Source: Juglans regia
Lineage: Eukaryota > Streptophyta > Magnoliopsida > Fagales > Juglandaceae
Assembly (NCBI RefSeq): GCF_001411555.2
Contig: NC_049911.1
Span: forward strand, 32,399,044 to 32,463,043
DNA length: 64,000 bases
Reading direction: 5' to 3'
Shown: one piece after another, positions 1-12,509 of the stretch
Position numbering within the stretch: position 1 is the first letter of the stretch
Layout of the letters: every line of letters begins with the position of its first letter
The notes under the pieces: generated by a model
Database searches by the model: none
What the model saw: the letters and a program-made list of their open reading frames with translations, nothing else
What the model was told of the DNA's origin: nothing
Translations under genes and position numbers: made by a program

Positions 1-276
1 TGGGCAGTACTCGTAAAGATTTTACTGACTTATGCATATAGCAAACCATTTAGGAGACAAAAAGAGTCACAATGATATTTAATCTTTGAAATTTAGTTTC
101 ATCATGTACCTGATGCCTGTACAACGTTTAGGTAAAATGTGAACATTTGCAACAGATTTTAGAACCAACTATGCCAGCTGAATGAGATTAGCATTACAGA
201 GCTCATAAACAGACCATACACCGTCTATATCCTTCAATATTCATCAACTTCAACCACTAAAAATTAAAAATCTTAC
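1..276. other. Left edge, SCY1 intron 6 (no exon seen)
   Basis: After the splice donor at 276-275 (minus strand, reading GGGG|GTAAG) there is AT-rich sequence to the window edge. No reading frame here resembles the SecY C-terminus, so the remaining SCY1 exons should lie to the left of position 1. Confidence 0.7.
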
Positions 277-3200
277 CCCCTGGATTTAAAGCCAACGCAG
301 CATTCTTCAGCCCAGTTAAACCAGTAAAGCGGGCTAGAGTACCAGGAAGAGCTAATGATGATGTAGAAAATATGATTGGCATCACTCCAGAGCTATTCAC
401 CTGCTTAGTCAGAAGATTTAGATCATTACAAAGATAACAAACTAATAACATTTCACTTAGGAAAAATAGTGCAGTAAACAAAAAGCAAAAGCAGACTCGT
501 AGAGAAAATAAGATAAAACATAAACATAAAATTACACGACATGAGCTGTAAGTGCATAAACCACATAATTAAAGTAGGAATGGAACGTGGAGAACCTCTG
601 TTAGAGTCACTCGGTCTGAAATAGATATTGTAATCATGAATTAAGAATGACTAAAACAAAGTTGTTGAAAGAAATGACTGCAAGATAAGAAAGAATAGAA
701 ATCTGTAATCAATGTTTTCACTAGATGCTAGAGGTAAAATTGTTTTCAAATGTCAACAAAACGAGATATTATTGGTTGAGACCTAGTTAATTTGAAATTT
801 GGAACAAGATAATAAAGCTGACCCATGGCCACAGAGAAGTTATTCCTGTCATTACAAGCCTTAAAGTACAAGTAAATGACATTAGGAAAAAAGGAGCAGC
901 AAACATTTCCAAGTATATGTGGACTAGAGCCCTGTAATCAGAGGATCAGAACTCTAAACTATAGAAACAAAAAGGAAAAAAGCTAGAATACAAACCTTAA
1001 AGGGCAGGTAAGCAGATTTTTGAAGCCCTCCACTTTTACTGGTATATCTTGAAGCATAGTTAAGTGGGATTTTCCTCTCAGCTTCCTGAAATCCTTTGTT
1101 GATATAATTGTGAACATTTCTTTACTTGCAAGGACATCTTGTTAAACAAATTGAGCAGCACTTACCTGAACGTATACGATACTGAGGACCAATAAAAAGA
1201 AGGAGACAACGATGGCAATGAGACCAACATAGTTACCATCCTGAAATGCCTGGGAAACAGTCCTACCAAAAGATGCTGGTAAGTAGGAGATAATACTTGT
1301 GAATATCAAGAGAGATGTTCCATTTCCAAGTTTCAGGTCTGAGATTCGTTCTCCAATGTATGTTGTAAATACTGAGCCAAGTGTCAATAAGGTAACAGAA
1401 GTAAGAACCCATTGTGTACTGAAGTCATTGACGTAGGGGCGAAGATAGAGTACTTGACCAATTGCCTGTTGTAGCAACCAGAGACGGAAAAATGAAGATT
1501 ATGATCAAAGCTCATCAAACAGTCCATAACCTAGAATAATGACCCAAAGAAAATCCAAGTCACATATGAGCTTATATTCTAAATGCACTAGTCATGGTTG
1601 TAATAAGAACTTTTTGATTCATTACAAAGCCCAATTCCGCCTGGTAGGGGATCAAAGTGAGTCTTGACGACACTCATGCACCTTTATCATGCCTACGTAC
1701 TTCAATTACAGTCTCCTCCACCCAATGTGGGACTTAGCAAGGAGTTCAATATAAATAATACAATGTACACAGTATTGTTATGAAGGAAACTTTAGTATGG
1801 TCTAGGAATTTTCAGAAGAGGATGTTGAAGATCTATATCTTTCAGGCACAATGGGGCCATATCACAGATTTAAATTATTTGTAAAAAAACAGACATTCTA
1901 TACCAGCTCAAACCAAAATTGCCCACCATATACTCAATTTCAACATGGTAGGTTTCGGTAAATAGGAATTGACATGCAGCATATTGTTATTTTTTATTGG
2001 CATCATAATATTAGTTATAATTTTCATTTTAAGGAGTTTGGTTCCATTTGTTATAAATTAAAAGACCCAAATCAATTACTCAGCAAAATGGTAAGCTCTT
2101 TTTCAACTTTCTTCATTCAAGTTAAGTGAAGTTCCTCGCCTGTACAATGGCAAACCCAACCGAAGCATATCGAGTATACTGAAGAATTTTCTTTCTTCCT
2201 GCTTCTCCTTCTCTTTTCTGAAGATCTTGCAACTTGGGATATACTTGTGCAAGCAGCTGAAACACAATTTGTGCATTGATGAAGGGAACAATACCAAGAG
2301 AGCATATTCCAATTCTACCAATTCCACCACCAGAAAATGAGTCCAAAGTGCTTAATAAACTGTTCTGGTCCAAATTTCCTAGAAAAGCGTCCCTATTTAC
2401 CCCGCCAAGAGGTATATATATTCCAAGCCGGGATAAGGCCAGAAAACCCAAGAGCTTAAGAAACTTTCCTGGTAATGGCCCTTTGAAGAAGTCCCCAAAA
2501 TCAATGGAACTGTCCTCTATTGCTGGTGACAATTTCAAAACAGTTAATAAACTGCTAAAAGCTACAGGCATCAATTGCAACCTGAAGACTTTGAAAAAAA
2601 TTAAAGAAAATTTGCAAGTCAAGAGACAGACCTGCCACTCCTCGAGCAGAGGTAGGTTTCTCCTTTTTTGTACTAGAGGTACTCTCAAATGTTTGAGAAA
2701 ACAAACATAGGAAACTATCCCAGACTGCATTTAGACCAGAAGATGCATCTGAGTCGATACCCAAGGGATCAAAAACAGAGCCCTCACAGCTGCAAAGGCA
2801 TCCCAGTCAGCAAGAAGGATAAATATGACTACAATAGCAGGTACCCAAATTCTGGCAGTTTCTCCAGAATATGGACATGACTCAAAAGGAATTTCTCATT
2901 TGATCTATATTCTGTTAAACAGTATTGAAAGGATCAATGTTCAAACAGCTCACTAGGCATATAAACACAAATATTCCATCTGAGGTCAAATTTTTGTATG
3001 ATCAATGAAGAATATAGCACCAATTACCACCTTTAGATTATAGTTCTCATGAATGGCTTTCTCAAGGTCTCACCTTTTTACTAGTCCTTCAAAAGTACTC
3101 TTCAGAACCATGCCCGTACTTCAATTCAATTTGGACAGATCCCGAATTATGGATATTTTTTAGAATTTCATTACACAATCTTGGCATCTCCATCTAAGTC

Positions 3201-3904
3201 TGGTCCCCTTGGAAATTAAGTTGCTTTTCCAATAGCTGCTAACCTAGTTTCTCATAGACCTACAAAACCCAATGAGTTGAACTGCTACATTGTTTTCGAA
3301 TAACTTCAATCCAGCCCTGTATCACCACTTAAACTGCATTTGAGCTTCAGGTGATCGATTGTTCACCAAAGGCCCAAAACCCCCTAGTAACCTTGTATTT
3401 TCGAACTTGGAATTCTACCTAATTTTACCCTTACTCTCAGTTTCTCCCCTTGTGTGTATGAGTATATGTGTTTTTGTGTGAGAATTATTAGTATACAAAG
3501 AAGCGAATAAATTAATCCCAGGAAGAGGCTATAATCGAATAAACAAATAAGACAAACTGCAGCTAGAAAACTATGAGCAAAGAGAAAAACACGCACGCAC
3601 AATTAACGTATTAGCAAAGGCAAAGACCCATATAGGAAAAAACCTGAGAGGCCGATTACTGAGTAACTAAAGGACACGACTATAGCCTATGGAGGAGAAA
3701 AGTGAAAAGGGTAATGGCATACCTGTGGGAAAGAAGACCGAGGTTCCATGACTTGGAACTGTTGGGTTTTCTCTGAAGAGAATAGCTGGCTCGGCAGATT
3801 GATGTTTTGAATCTTGGAGAGGCCTTGGGGTTGAGATGGGAGAGGGTAGAGAGGCGGAAGCAAAGGGAAGAAGCAGAAGAAGCTTCTGTGACCGTTATCA
3901 ACAT
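277..3904 (-). CDS. SCY1: SCY1, chloroplast SecY preprotein translocase subunit (3' end missing)
   Basis: Channel subunit of the thylakoid Sec translocon, which moves or inserts proteins across the thylakoid membrane. Six exons are readable on the minus strand: 3723-3904, 2632-2789, 2140-2522, 1166-1465, 996-1085 and 277-400. The phases agree and give about 412 residues; the last ~140 residues expected for the family lie beyond position 1. Residues 1-60 are Ser/Arg-rich with almost no acidic residues, as in a plastid transit peptide. Later come FDPLGIDSD, GGIGRIGICSLGIVPFINAQ, KILQYTRYASVGFAIVQ, NDFSTQWVL, DLKLGNGTSLLIFTSI and VNSSGVMPIIFSTSSLA, the SecY transmembrane core. The start is the ATG at 3904. 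All introns are GT-AG except the third, which fits only with a GC donor at 2139-2138. The match is to SCY1 rather than SCY2, which serves the envelope translocon and is more divergent. Confidence 0.93.
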
Positions 3905-5560
3905 GTTTATCTAATATCTACTACCACTGCTCTCTCACTTTGGTTCTGCCCCTCCCCCCATAACTTCACGCAAGCCTTCTCGACTTTCTATCCCCCACAC
4001 AACCAAATAATATTTAATAATAATTATGTCACAATTAATACGAAGATTAAAATACATATATTATATTTTATTATATATCAATTACTATTCACTCTCATAT
4101 TTTATTCCTGATAATTTTTTTTTATATAAAGTGAGATGTGAGATAATAAATAGTAACTAATAAGAATAATTATTCCTATAAATTTATGTCCGGTGCTACT
4201 AAACTAATTTTGTCCATTCACTTTAACAATAAAAAATTCAGGAAAAATAAAAGAAGAAAAATTAACAGAAATATTATACGCAGTGTGTGTGATAAATACA
4301 TATCCAGACGAATATTATTAATTTGAGGAATATCTTTCAAAATTAGCATTAGTTTGGGAAGAATATTATTAATGAAGACAATAAATAATGTAATTGTGAA
4401 GAAAACTGTTTGGACTATAAATATGTTTTATAAAAAACATTTCATTTTAAGCACTTCTCGTTAGTTAAAATGAGAGTGCATTCGCCAACCAGGAGTTTCA
4501 TTGCATGGGCCTAATAGTGACACTATTGTACTGCTACGAGTCCACAACCACATTTTGCAACTTCATCGGTTGTCAGAAAACTTATGGACTATTTGTCTGA
4601 CATCAACATCAAAAGACAGACCTCAGGCCCAAATCATACTCGACCTGCTCAGTGTCGCCTTTCTTCTCCTCTTTTCCGGGATACTGTGGACCGAACGGCG
4701 CCTATAATTTGAACTGGACATGTACTAGATTGGTGATGTGTTTTGGTTGGGCTTAAAAATATAAGTTCTGCTGCATACAATTACTTTTATATATTTTATT
4801 AATGTAATTAGTCAAAATAATTATTGTATATTAAAAAAAGTAATACAGTCAATCACATAATCACATTAATAGAGTGCATAAGAAATACGTAAAAATAAAC
4901 AAATATATGATTTTTGTAAGAACATGAAAGGAAGAAAGGAGATTTAATACCTAATTGCCATGTTACCATACCATACTAATGAAAAATGTTGTCGGAAATT
5001 CAAATATGTCATTTTTTATCGCATTTATTGGCGTAAATTATTTGAGTGATAGTCACATGAAGTCACTTAAAATGCATCACATATATTATGTATATATCTA
5101 CGAAGAAAAATAACATTGCTCGATGGGCTCCAATATAAATAAATAGAAATGGCAAGGGCAAGGGTAATGAAACCCAGAAAAAGGAAGATCACAAGTTGAT
5201 ATGTGAGGTCAAGCTGTGTCAACTATAGGATGAGATGAGATTGATCCCACCACACACCGCTGTACAAGATTTGGATAAACTTATTCCTTGAGATTTTGTT
5301 CCCTTTGCATGAAGTTTATTAAAGTTAAAAAGTTAATCAAATGTGTTAACAAAAAGGAAACGTAATTTCACAATAACACATGACAGAGACTTTGGCAAAG
5401 AGTGGAGGATAGGTTGGGGAATCGTGCACAACCATACTTTGAGCTTTTGTCCACTTCCTAAAAAGGTTTACCCAAATATTTGATTTATAGTATATCCTCT
5501 TTTTGAATACTAAAATAATGAGAGATATAGTTGAGATCTCTGCTTAATACATTATCAATA

Positions 5561-5593
<33 letters not shown>

Positions 5594-7605
5594 CATGCAT
5601 TACCTGCACACCTTTTCAAGATCATAAAATATGGAGCAGTTGCAATATTATGTGGATGTTTCCAATTAAAATATGAAGAGAGAAAGAACCCTTAGGTAAA
5701 TTGTACCAATTAATTACACTTATGCATGTTTGGTATAAGAGTTAGTTGTTGGGTCTATATCATTATCCTCCACACCACAATGTGCAAAAAGTGTTAAGTG
5801 GATTTTTAAATTGGGTATCTGATCAAACACAGATATTCTTTATAAATTATATAATATTGAATGGACCTTAGTGATTCCTAAGTAATAAATTTTGAAGAAA
5901 AAGTGTAGAGAAAAGTTAAGTAGATTAATAATTTAAGCGTGGTCAGAGGGAACAGGTAAACATATATGGTGCTCAAAAAGCTTACATATCTACTACAAAA
6001 AGATGAGCAACAAAAAGGCAATTTGGAGCATTGTCATCTACCTGTTATTTTGCCTATATATTAATATATCTCTAATTCTCGAATTGTCTTTTAATAATTA
6101 AATAAATCAAGCTTTTTTATACTAAATTAAACTTAAAAATCTAGACAATCGATCTCCTGATATTTTAAATAGAATAATATTATAAGATATGAAAATTAAA
6201 AGTATAGTGGTTAATAAACAAATACAAAAGAATATTTGATTGATCCTGGCTTTCCAACCCCCCTAGCAGCTAGCTACCTTCACTTTTCCTTATTTTCCCT
6301 ACTAAAATATTGGGACTTCAGATGTCTGCATCTACTTTTTAAAGGTAGCAGCGAAAGGTAGTACTACTGGTCTCAGTATTCCTTCCAAAACAATCCTTTT
6401 CTTTTTAAGAGTTTAGGTAAACCAAGCTAGACCTACGATCGATAATTTTGGAGAGAGAGAGAAAGAGAGAGAGGTCATTGGCAGCAGTAGACTTTGATTT
6501 TCTCCTTTTTAGAACATTACAAAAGCAAAAGGCCAACAAAGTAAGGTTAAGAGCATGCTTAACTTTATAATTCATCGCAGGCATGCATGTTTCCTCTGCT
6601 TTCCTTTCTTTTGTCTTATTCTGATCAGTTGTGGTTAAGGATTTCCTGTCTTTAGTTGCAGACACTTGCACATGGGGTTTCTACAGCCTCGTCAAAAACC
6701 ACTACTACTGCATATGATGAGATCAATGAACAGAAGGTGGTTTAGTATATATGAAGATGGATCGGAATTAATATATAGGTGGAAATTATAAACATCTCTG
6801 ACTAGTGAAGATTAATGCTAATTGCATGCAGGTGATCTGATCAGGCATGCATGTAAAGCATCTTTGTACGCACACGCTTTTTTGAAACAATACCAAGGAA
6901 AGATCAAATCAGCGTACGGTTCAGTGAATATCTTTGCCCATTGTCTTGCTCTTCTGAGAGGCATTTATGATTTATGTATTTTTGTAAAGCATGGAAATTT
7001 CGTGGGAAATGCCATGCACATGTTAGGAGGTCTTGGGAAATTGGTTGAGGGGTCGAATCGAGGGGTCCGAGACATCTAATGACTGAATCATGTATTCCGA
7101 TCCCCTGCCAAATTTCATTGAGCCGCCGACACGCATGGTCTGATCCAGCCACCCCTTCTAGAATTAATATATACCGGCCTGCCAACTACCTTTTTTTTTT
7201 TTTTTTTTTTGCTTGACGAATATTAAGAAATTCATAAACGCGTTTTATATCTAGCTAGCTAGTAGCTAGGGCCACGTAGACTTTTGAAGTAAATCGTGCA
7301 GTAGTAACAGCATGCACCCAGGATTAGTCAAACATTCTTATCATTATGTTCGGTATTATCTTTAGATTTTAGTGTCAATATGTTGAGATAATTAATTTGT
7401 GTGTTGATTAGGACATGTCAGATGTGCATATATAATTAAGTTAAGTTAAGCCCTATCGATCGAGGAGATCAAAAAGAGGTGCATTGAGTTTAATATATAT
7501 ATATTGCAGACCAAAATGCATGGAACCCACATTTTGGAATCAAACAAAAGATCGAGCGCACCTCGGATTCGATAACATTATGGGACACGTTAGGGACAAA
7601 GTTGT

Positions 7606-7637
<32 letters not shown>

Positions 7638-7971
7638 TTGCTTTGATATTTTTTTTATCTATCCCAAACACATACGGGTTCTATCTCTTTCTGACTTTCC
7701 TCCCTTTTCGAATTTAGATCTCTGCATGGATTTGATAGATTTCCACGAATAAATTATCTTTTATCTATTCGATGGCCCTAAAACAGACAAATTTGGGGGT
7801 CCATGGCATGCATAGAAGAATTCTTGATCATATTTATCTAATATTTGAAAATCTCGAAAATAAGTATTACATGATTCACAAATCACCTGCTTACATTAAT
7901 AGATTCCTATAAGCATGCAGATAATTAATTAATTAATAGAGTGATATAACATTATAATTACAACCAAAACC

Positions 7972-8060
7972 TATATATATATATATATATATATCCAAAC
8001 ATTATAATTACATTAATCGATTCCTATTGGCATGCTGAACTTATATATATATATATATAT
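7972..8060. repeat. Paired (AT)n microsatellites
   Basis: Two AT runs, 7972-7994 and 8041-8060, lie between partly repeated sequence (CCAAAACCTATAT, ACATTATAATTACA, TTAATTAATTAA). This looks like a local duplication of an AT microsatellite block. Confidence 0.6.
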
Positions 8061-10395
8061 CCAAAACCTATATTATATTTACAACCAATTAATTAATTAA
8101 GAGTGATATAACATTCTTGCTTGTACCCTTCTCTGTCATCTATGTGTGCGCGCGCGTGCATGTATTCTTCGTGACATGAGAGTTGCCTGGTTTGTTTATT
8201 GTTTTTTATAAAGGATTTGTAAGACTTTTCTATTAAATGATCACTTCAAAATTAAAAAATAAAAGTATTCAGCAATCAATCTGTCAAGGGGAACACGGTT
8301 GGACGTGACAAATGTGTATATATTATGAGCTACGTACGTGACCAAATAATATGGTAATTGCTGTAGGTGGAGGAGCAGTCGTTGCCAATGCCCCTTCTTT
8401 CAGTGTACGAAAGTTGGAAATATGGTGCATCAAAATAACTTTAAACAAGATTTAAATGAATGCCTACTAAGAAACGATGGACTTTAGCGAGAAATTTCCA
8501 ATGTGATTTGGCAGCTAATTATACTTACTTGCGTAATTTGGGTATGAAAGTCCAGATAAGGACGCGTTTTTTTGTGAGGCTTGGACGAGAATAATTTGAG
8601 GGGAAAAAAGATACACATACGAAGTTGAGCAGTATCGATAGCTTTTACTTTTAGTAAGATTAAATTAATGCGGTCTACTTTCTGGGGGGGAGTGGTTGGT
8701 TTTTGTTTTTATTCCAAAAAGGATGATATGACGCGAGGAAAAGACATGAGTATAAAGGTGTAAAGGTATGCGGTGTGGGTTGGAGAAGAAAACGCCAACC
8801 CCCCCTTTTTTTTTTTAACCAAAAAGAAAAATCCCCCCCAACTTTTTCTGCATATGGACAAAACCTCCACGTTTGTCATCAAGGATATTCATTATTCTGC
8901 TTCTCTCTCTCTCTCTCTCCAAGTTGGTATATATATACTGATGCATAAAATATTGATTTAAATGTATTAATTCTTGTTACAGTTTTTTTTTATTTGGGTC
9001 AATAGATAGACTATTGAAGTCTTTGCATAAATGATGGGGAGAGTTACATGACGATTTACATGAAAACACGTGCATGCTCGGGGTGATATATATATTCAAT
9101 ACATTAATAGACCTCCATTTAATTTTATTTTCCACTACGATTAATGCTACATTTTTAAAATAAATCAAGCTATATATATATATATATATGCATAATTTCA
9201 TACATCAACATTATAAAATAATTTAATAAGATTGACTTTAATACCATCCGGCCATCACCTAAAGTCTTTCAAAATTTTCTACCTCAATCTGAGGGCTTAG
9301 GGGTAATATTAGGAAGTGCTATTAATTGTACGTAGATGCATGCATCAACATATATTATATTTTATTCGATCTGAAAAAACAATGTTGAAAAATGGGCATA
9401 AATTAGTCAATGGTAAAAGAGAGTACGTTTTTTTATTTTTATATTATATATTTTGTAAACAAGCTTTATCTTTATCATTTTCTAAATGGGAAATACCAGA
9501 TGATTTAATTCTAAGGGTCTTAATTTAGAAAATAAAAATAATGTGGGTGGGTTTTTTATTTACTCGAATGGGCAGGAAATTTTACATTAATGATGGATCA
9601 TGGAGCGTTGGAAGTTGAGGGTGGACGGCTTCTAGGCCTTGGAGAGCACGGCATCAACGCGATAAGAAAGAGAGAGGCCGGAGAAGATCGATGGAGAAAG
9701 CTGTTTGGTATTTTATATTTGAAATTGAAAGAAGATCATGTACGTACGTGTAGTAGTAGTAGCCTTGTAAGTAAAAGAAAAAGATGATCTTTCTCTTCTC
9801 TATTATGAGAGCATCATCTGGCCATTCATCACAACAAGTAAGTTACAAAATTAAAAGAGGTCCATTGTCCTTTAGTGGTGGCGCTGGTGGTCCTCATGGG
9901 ACATCCGCATGCTCTCTCTTTTTTTTTTTGTCAAGCTTATTAATTACTTTTTGAATATTGACTAGTCAATATTCTTCCATCCCAAGTAATGCGTACAATA
10001 TAATGTTTTGTTTTATTTGTTTGGATTTTGGAGTAAATTTTGAAGAGGAATAGATACTGTAAATTTAGCAATAAATCATTTGCAGTACTGAGTTAAATAA
10101 ATAAATAAATATTTTTTTACACATACGTACAAAGGAAAGAGATATTTATTAAAAATAATCGGCACTCAAAAAAAAAAAAAAGAAAAAAAAGAAGAAGAAG
10201 AAGTAGAAACTGTTACACGTAGTCAAGAGAAATGGCAGTCCCAAAGTGTCAAATACTCCATAAAATTTCTCTTGGAAGCTGAGCTCCCAAATTCTCTGTC
10301 TCTCTTCATTGTGTTCTTTCTTCTGCAGACAAGGGCCACGTGGTGGTGACATCACATGGATAGGGCAATTATACCGATGGTAAATGATAAAGACA

Positions 10396-10402
<7 letters not shown>

Positions 10403-10431
<29 letters not shown>
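10403..10431. repeat. (AG)n microsatellite
   Basis: About 14 uninterrupted AG units in intergenic sequence. Confidence 0.85.
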
Positions 10432-10437
<6 letters not shown>

Positions 10438-10774
10438 GGCTTGTACTTTGTTTTCATCAGTATATAGGGTTTAATCGGTGCAGGTAAGGCCAATTTGTAT
10501 CTTATCAACCGGATCCAAAATGTTGGTCCAATTCGTAAAATCTACTTTGCATTATTGGAGTATTTTCTACATATTTTTAATTATTTTATATATTTTTTCA
10601 GTTTTAAGTTCAATCAAATTAATTCACGTTAACATCAATCATGATTCAACAAGTGTTATTTAACAAGTCAAGGAAATATCAAAATATAAGAATTTATTTT
10701 TAATTTAAAAAAAAAACAAAAAGGAAATTCACAAAAACTCAAAAATCACATGTTACAAAATCTTACCTACCTAA

Positions 10775-10776
<2 letters not shown>

Positions 10777-10806
<30 letters not shown>
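10777..10806. repeat. (AT)n microsatellite
   Basis: About 15 AT units in intergenic sequence. Confidence 0.85.
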
Positions 10807-10808
<2 letters not shown>

Positions 10809-11740
10809 TAAACCTCAATAAATAAATAAAACACATGTAAAAAGGTTTTTACTTTTACAAATTACTTATCATCTTTCCTACCAACTTTTATAAAATTCAA
10901 TACAAATACATCTCTGATTAAAAAAAAAAAAAAATCTCAATTTTGGGTGACCATAAATGTCCACATGCAGAAAATCTAGAGAGGGAAAACATTGAACAAG
11001 AATTCGGCTCCTGCTGGGAGGTTTGTGGATCAAGAAGGAGAAGGAGAAGTAGCCACGCAAAGTCACGTAATTAATGCAAGCACAAGAGTCGCGTCGCACC
11101 TGATGAATGTAGTAATACATAGCCATCATCACCGTCCACGTGATACTCGTGCCAGCTCACACCCCTCTTTTTTGGACCGACCCCTCTATTGTTTTCACCA
11201 ATCTTCCAAGACTTCGAGTCATGTCAAATGCTAATATAGTTCATGATATATACTCGTGTCACCATGACACCAATCTCGCCACCTTAAAGTTAATCAACCG
11301 TATTAGATAAGGAAATTTTTTTATACCATATTCTCAACATGTTTTCATCTTACTATGGTGATGGTGACATTATTAATTGATTTTTGTTATTTTTTTTTTA
11401 AATAAGTGATGATTAAAAGGTGATAAAAATGACACATTGTTCAATTTAAATAGATAAATGAAAGGAAAAATAATTTGTATAGCCTTAAGATGGATAAATC
11501 TCACAGATTTAAAAAAAAAATAGATAAATTTAAAATTTACATAAAAAAATATTTTTTAATAGATAAATTTCACTTCTTTTAATAAAATAAAATGTATAAA
11601 AATTACTCATCTTAAAACTATATCTAGTATCACTCAAATTAAAGAGTGAATTGAAAGAATGATAAGGTTACTAACTTACTCCTTCGAATAAATTGATACC
11701 AGAGAACAGCATTCCCTTCACTACCTAATCCGTTTTTCTT

Positions 11741-11771
<31 letters not shown>

Positions 11772-12509
11772 TTATTAGAATGGATATACCATCAATGAGG
11801 TAGAATCTCAGAAAGAATTCGTACCGCACAATTCCACTCATACTCAAAATCAATCATGTGTCGACTGTCAAGAGTACTCTGGATGGAATCTTAGCACAGA
11901 ATCGTATTCAAGATAGAAATCTGATCGATTTACAGTTTATTTCAAAGTCATAATTTAATAAAAAAAAAATTTATACACAATATTTTTTATAATACTTTAA
12001 TAATTATATTTTAAATAAGAGATATTTTTATAAAATATCTTATAAAAATAACTGTTTTATAAAAATATCTTCATCTTATAATATTATTATATTGTGAAAA
12101 TATATTATATATATCATTACTCTTTAATAAATAAAAATAAAAATGGCAGGCAGAATAGAATGACAAAAATAATGTAGAATGCCATAAATCTTATTAATAG
12201 TTGTCTATGTATGTAATTTGATTGAAGATAATATAAAAACACCTAATACTCTTCTATTTATATTTATATATATGTGAGGAAAAAATAATACAACATCCAA
12301 AGAAATTAAATAATAAAGAAAAGGGGTGAACGCACACTGTTAAAACGGATCCCGTCTATGTATCCAACGTTTACTACTCTCTTCCAACGGCTTTTTTTTT
12401 TTTATTAATCTTTTCACCTTTTCAACCGTCATGCTCCCCGCCAAATATTTCAGCATATTTACATCTCTATTCAACACAAATGTCAAAATACCCGCTGCAT
12501 CCACCGACC

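Larger units (their letters stand above)
3905..12509. other. Intergenic, AT-rich, no gene recognised
   Basis: Lies upstream of SCY1 and downstream of the SMAX1-like gene. It holds many (AT)n tracts (5559-5592, 7610-7632, 7972-7994, 8041-8060, 9172-9190, 10777-10806), a (GA)n tract at 10403-10431, and long A or T runs. The open frames are under 120 codons, have low-complexity composition and match no family I know. I saw no tRNA-like fold and none of the common plant miRNA sequences. Confidence 0.7.

Noticed and set aside
6822..7079. 85-codon plus-strand frame with Cys/His residues
   Set aside because: No family resemblance, no clear gene context, and a competing antisense frame of similar length.
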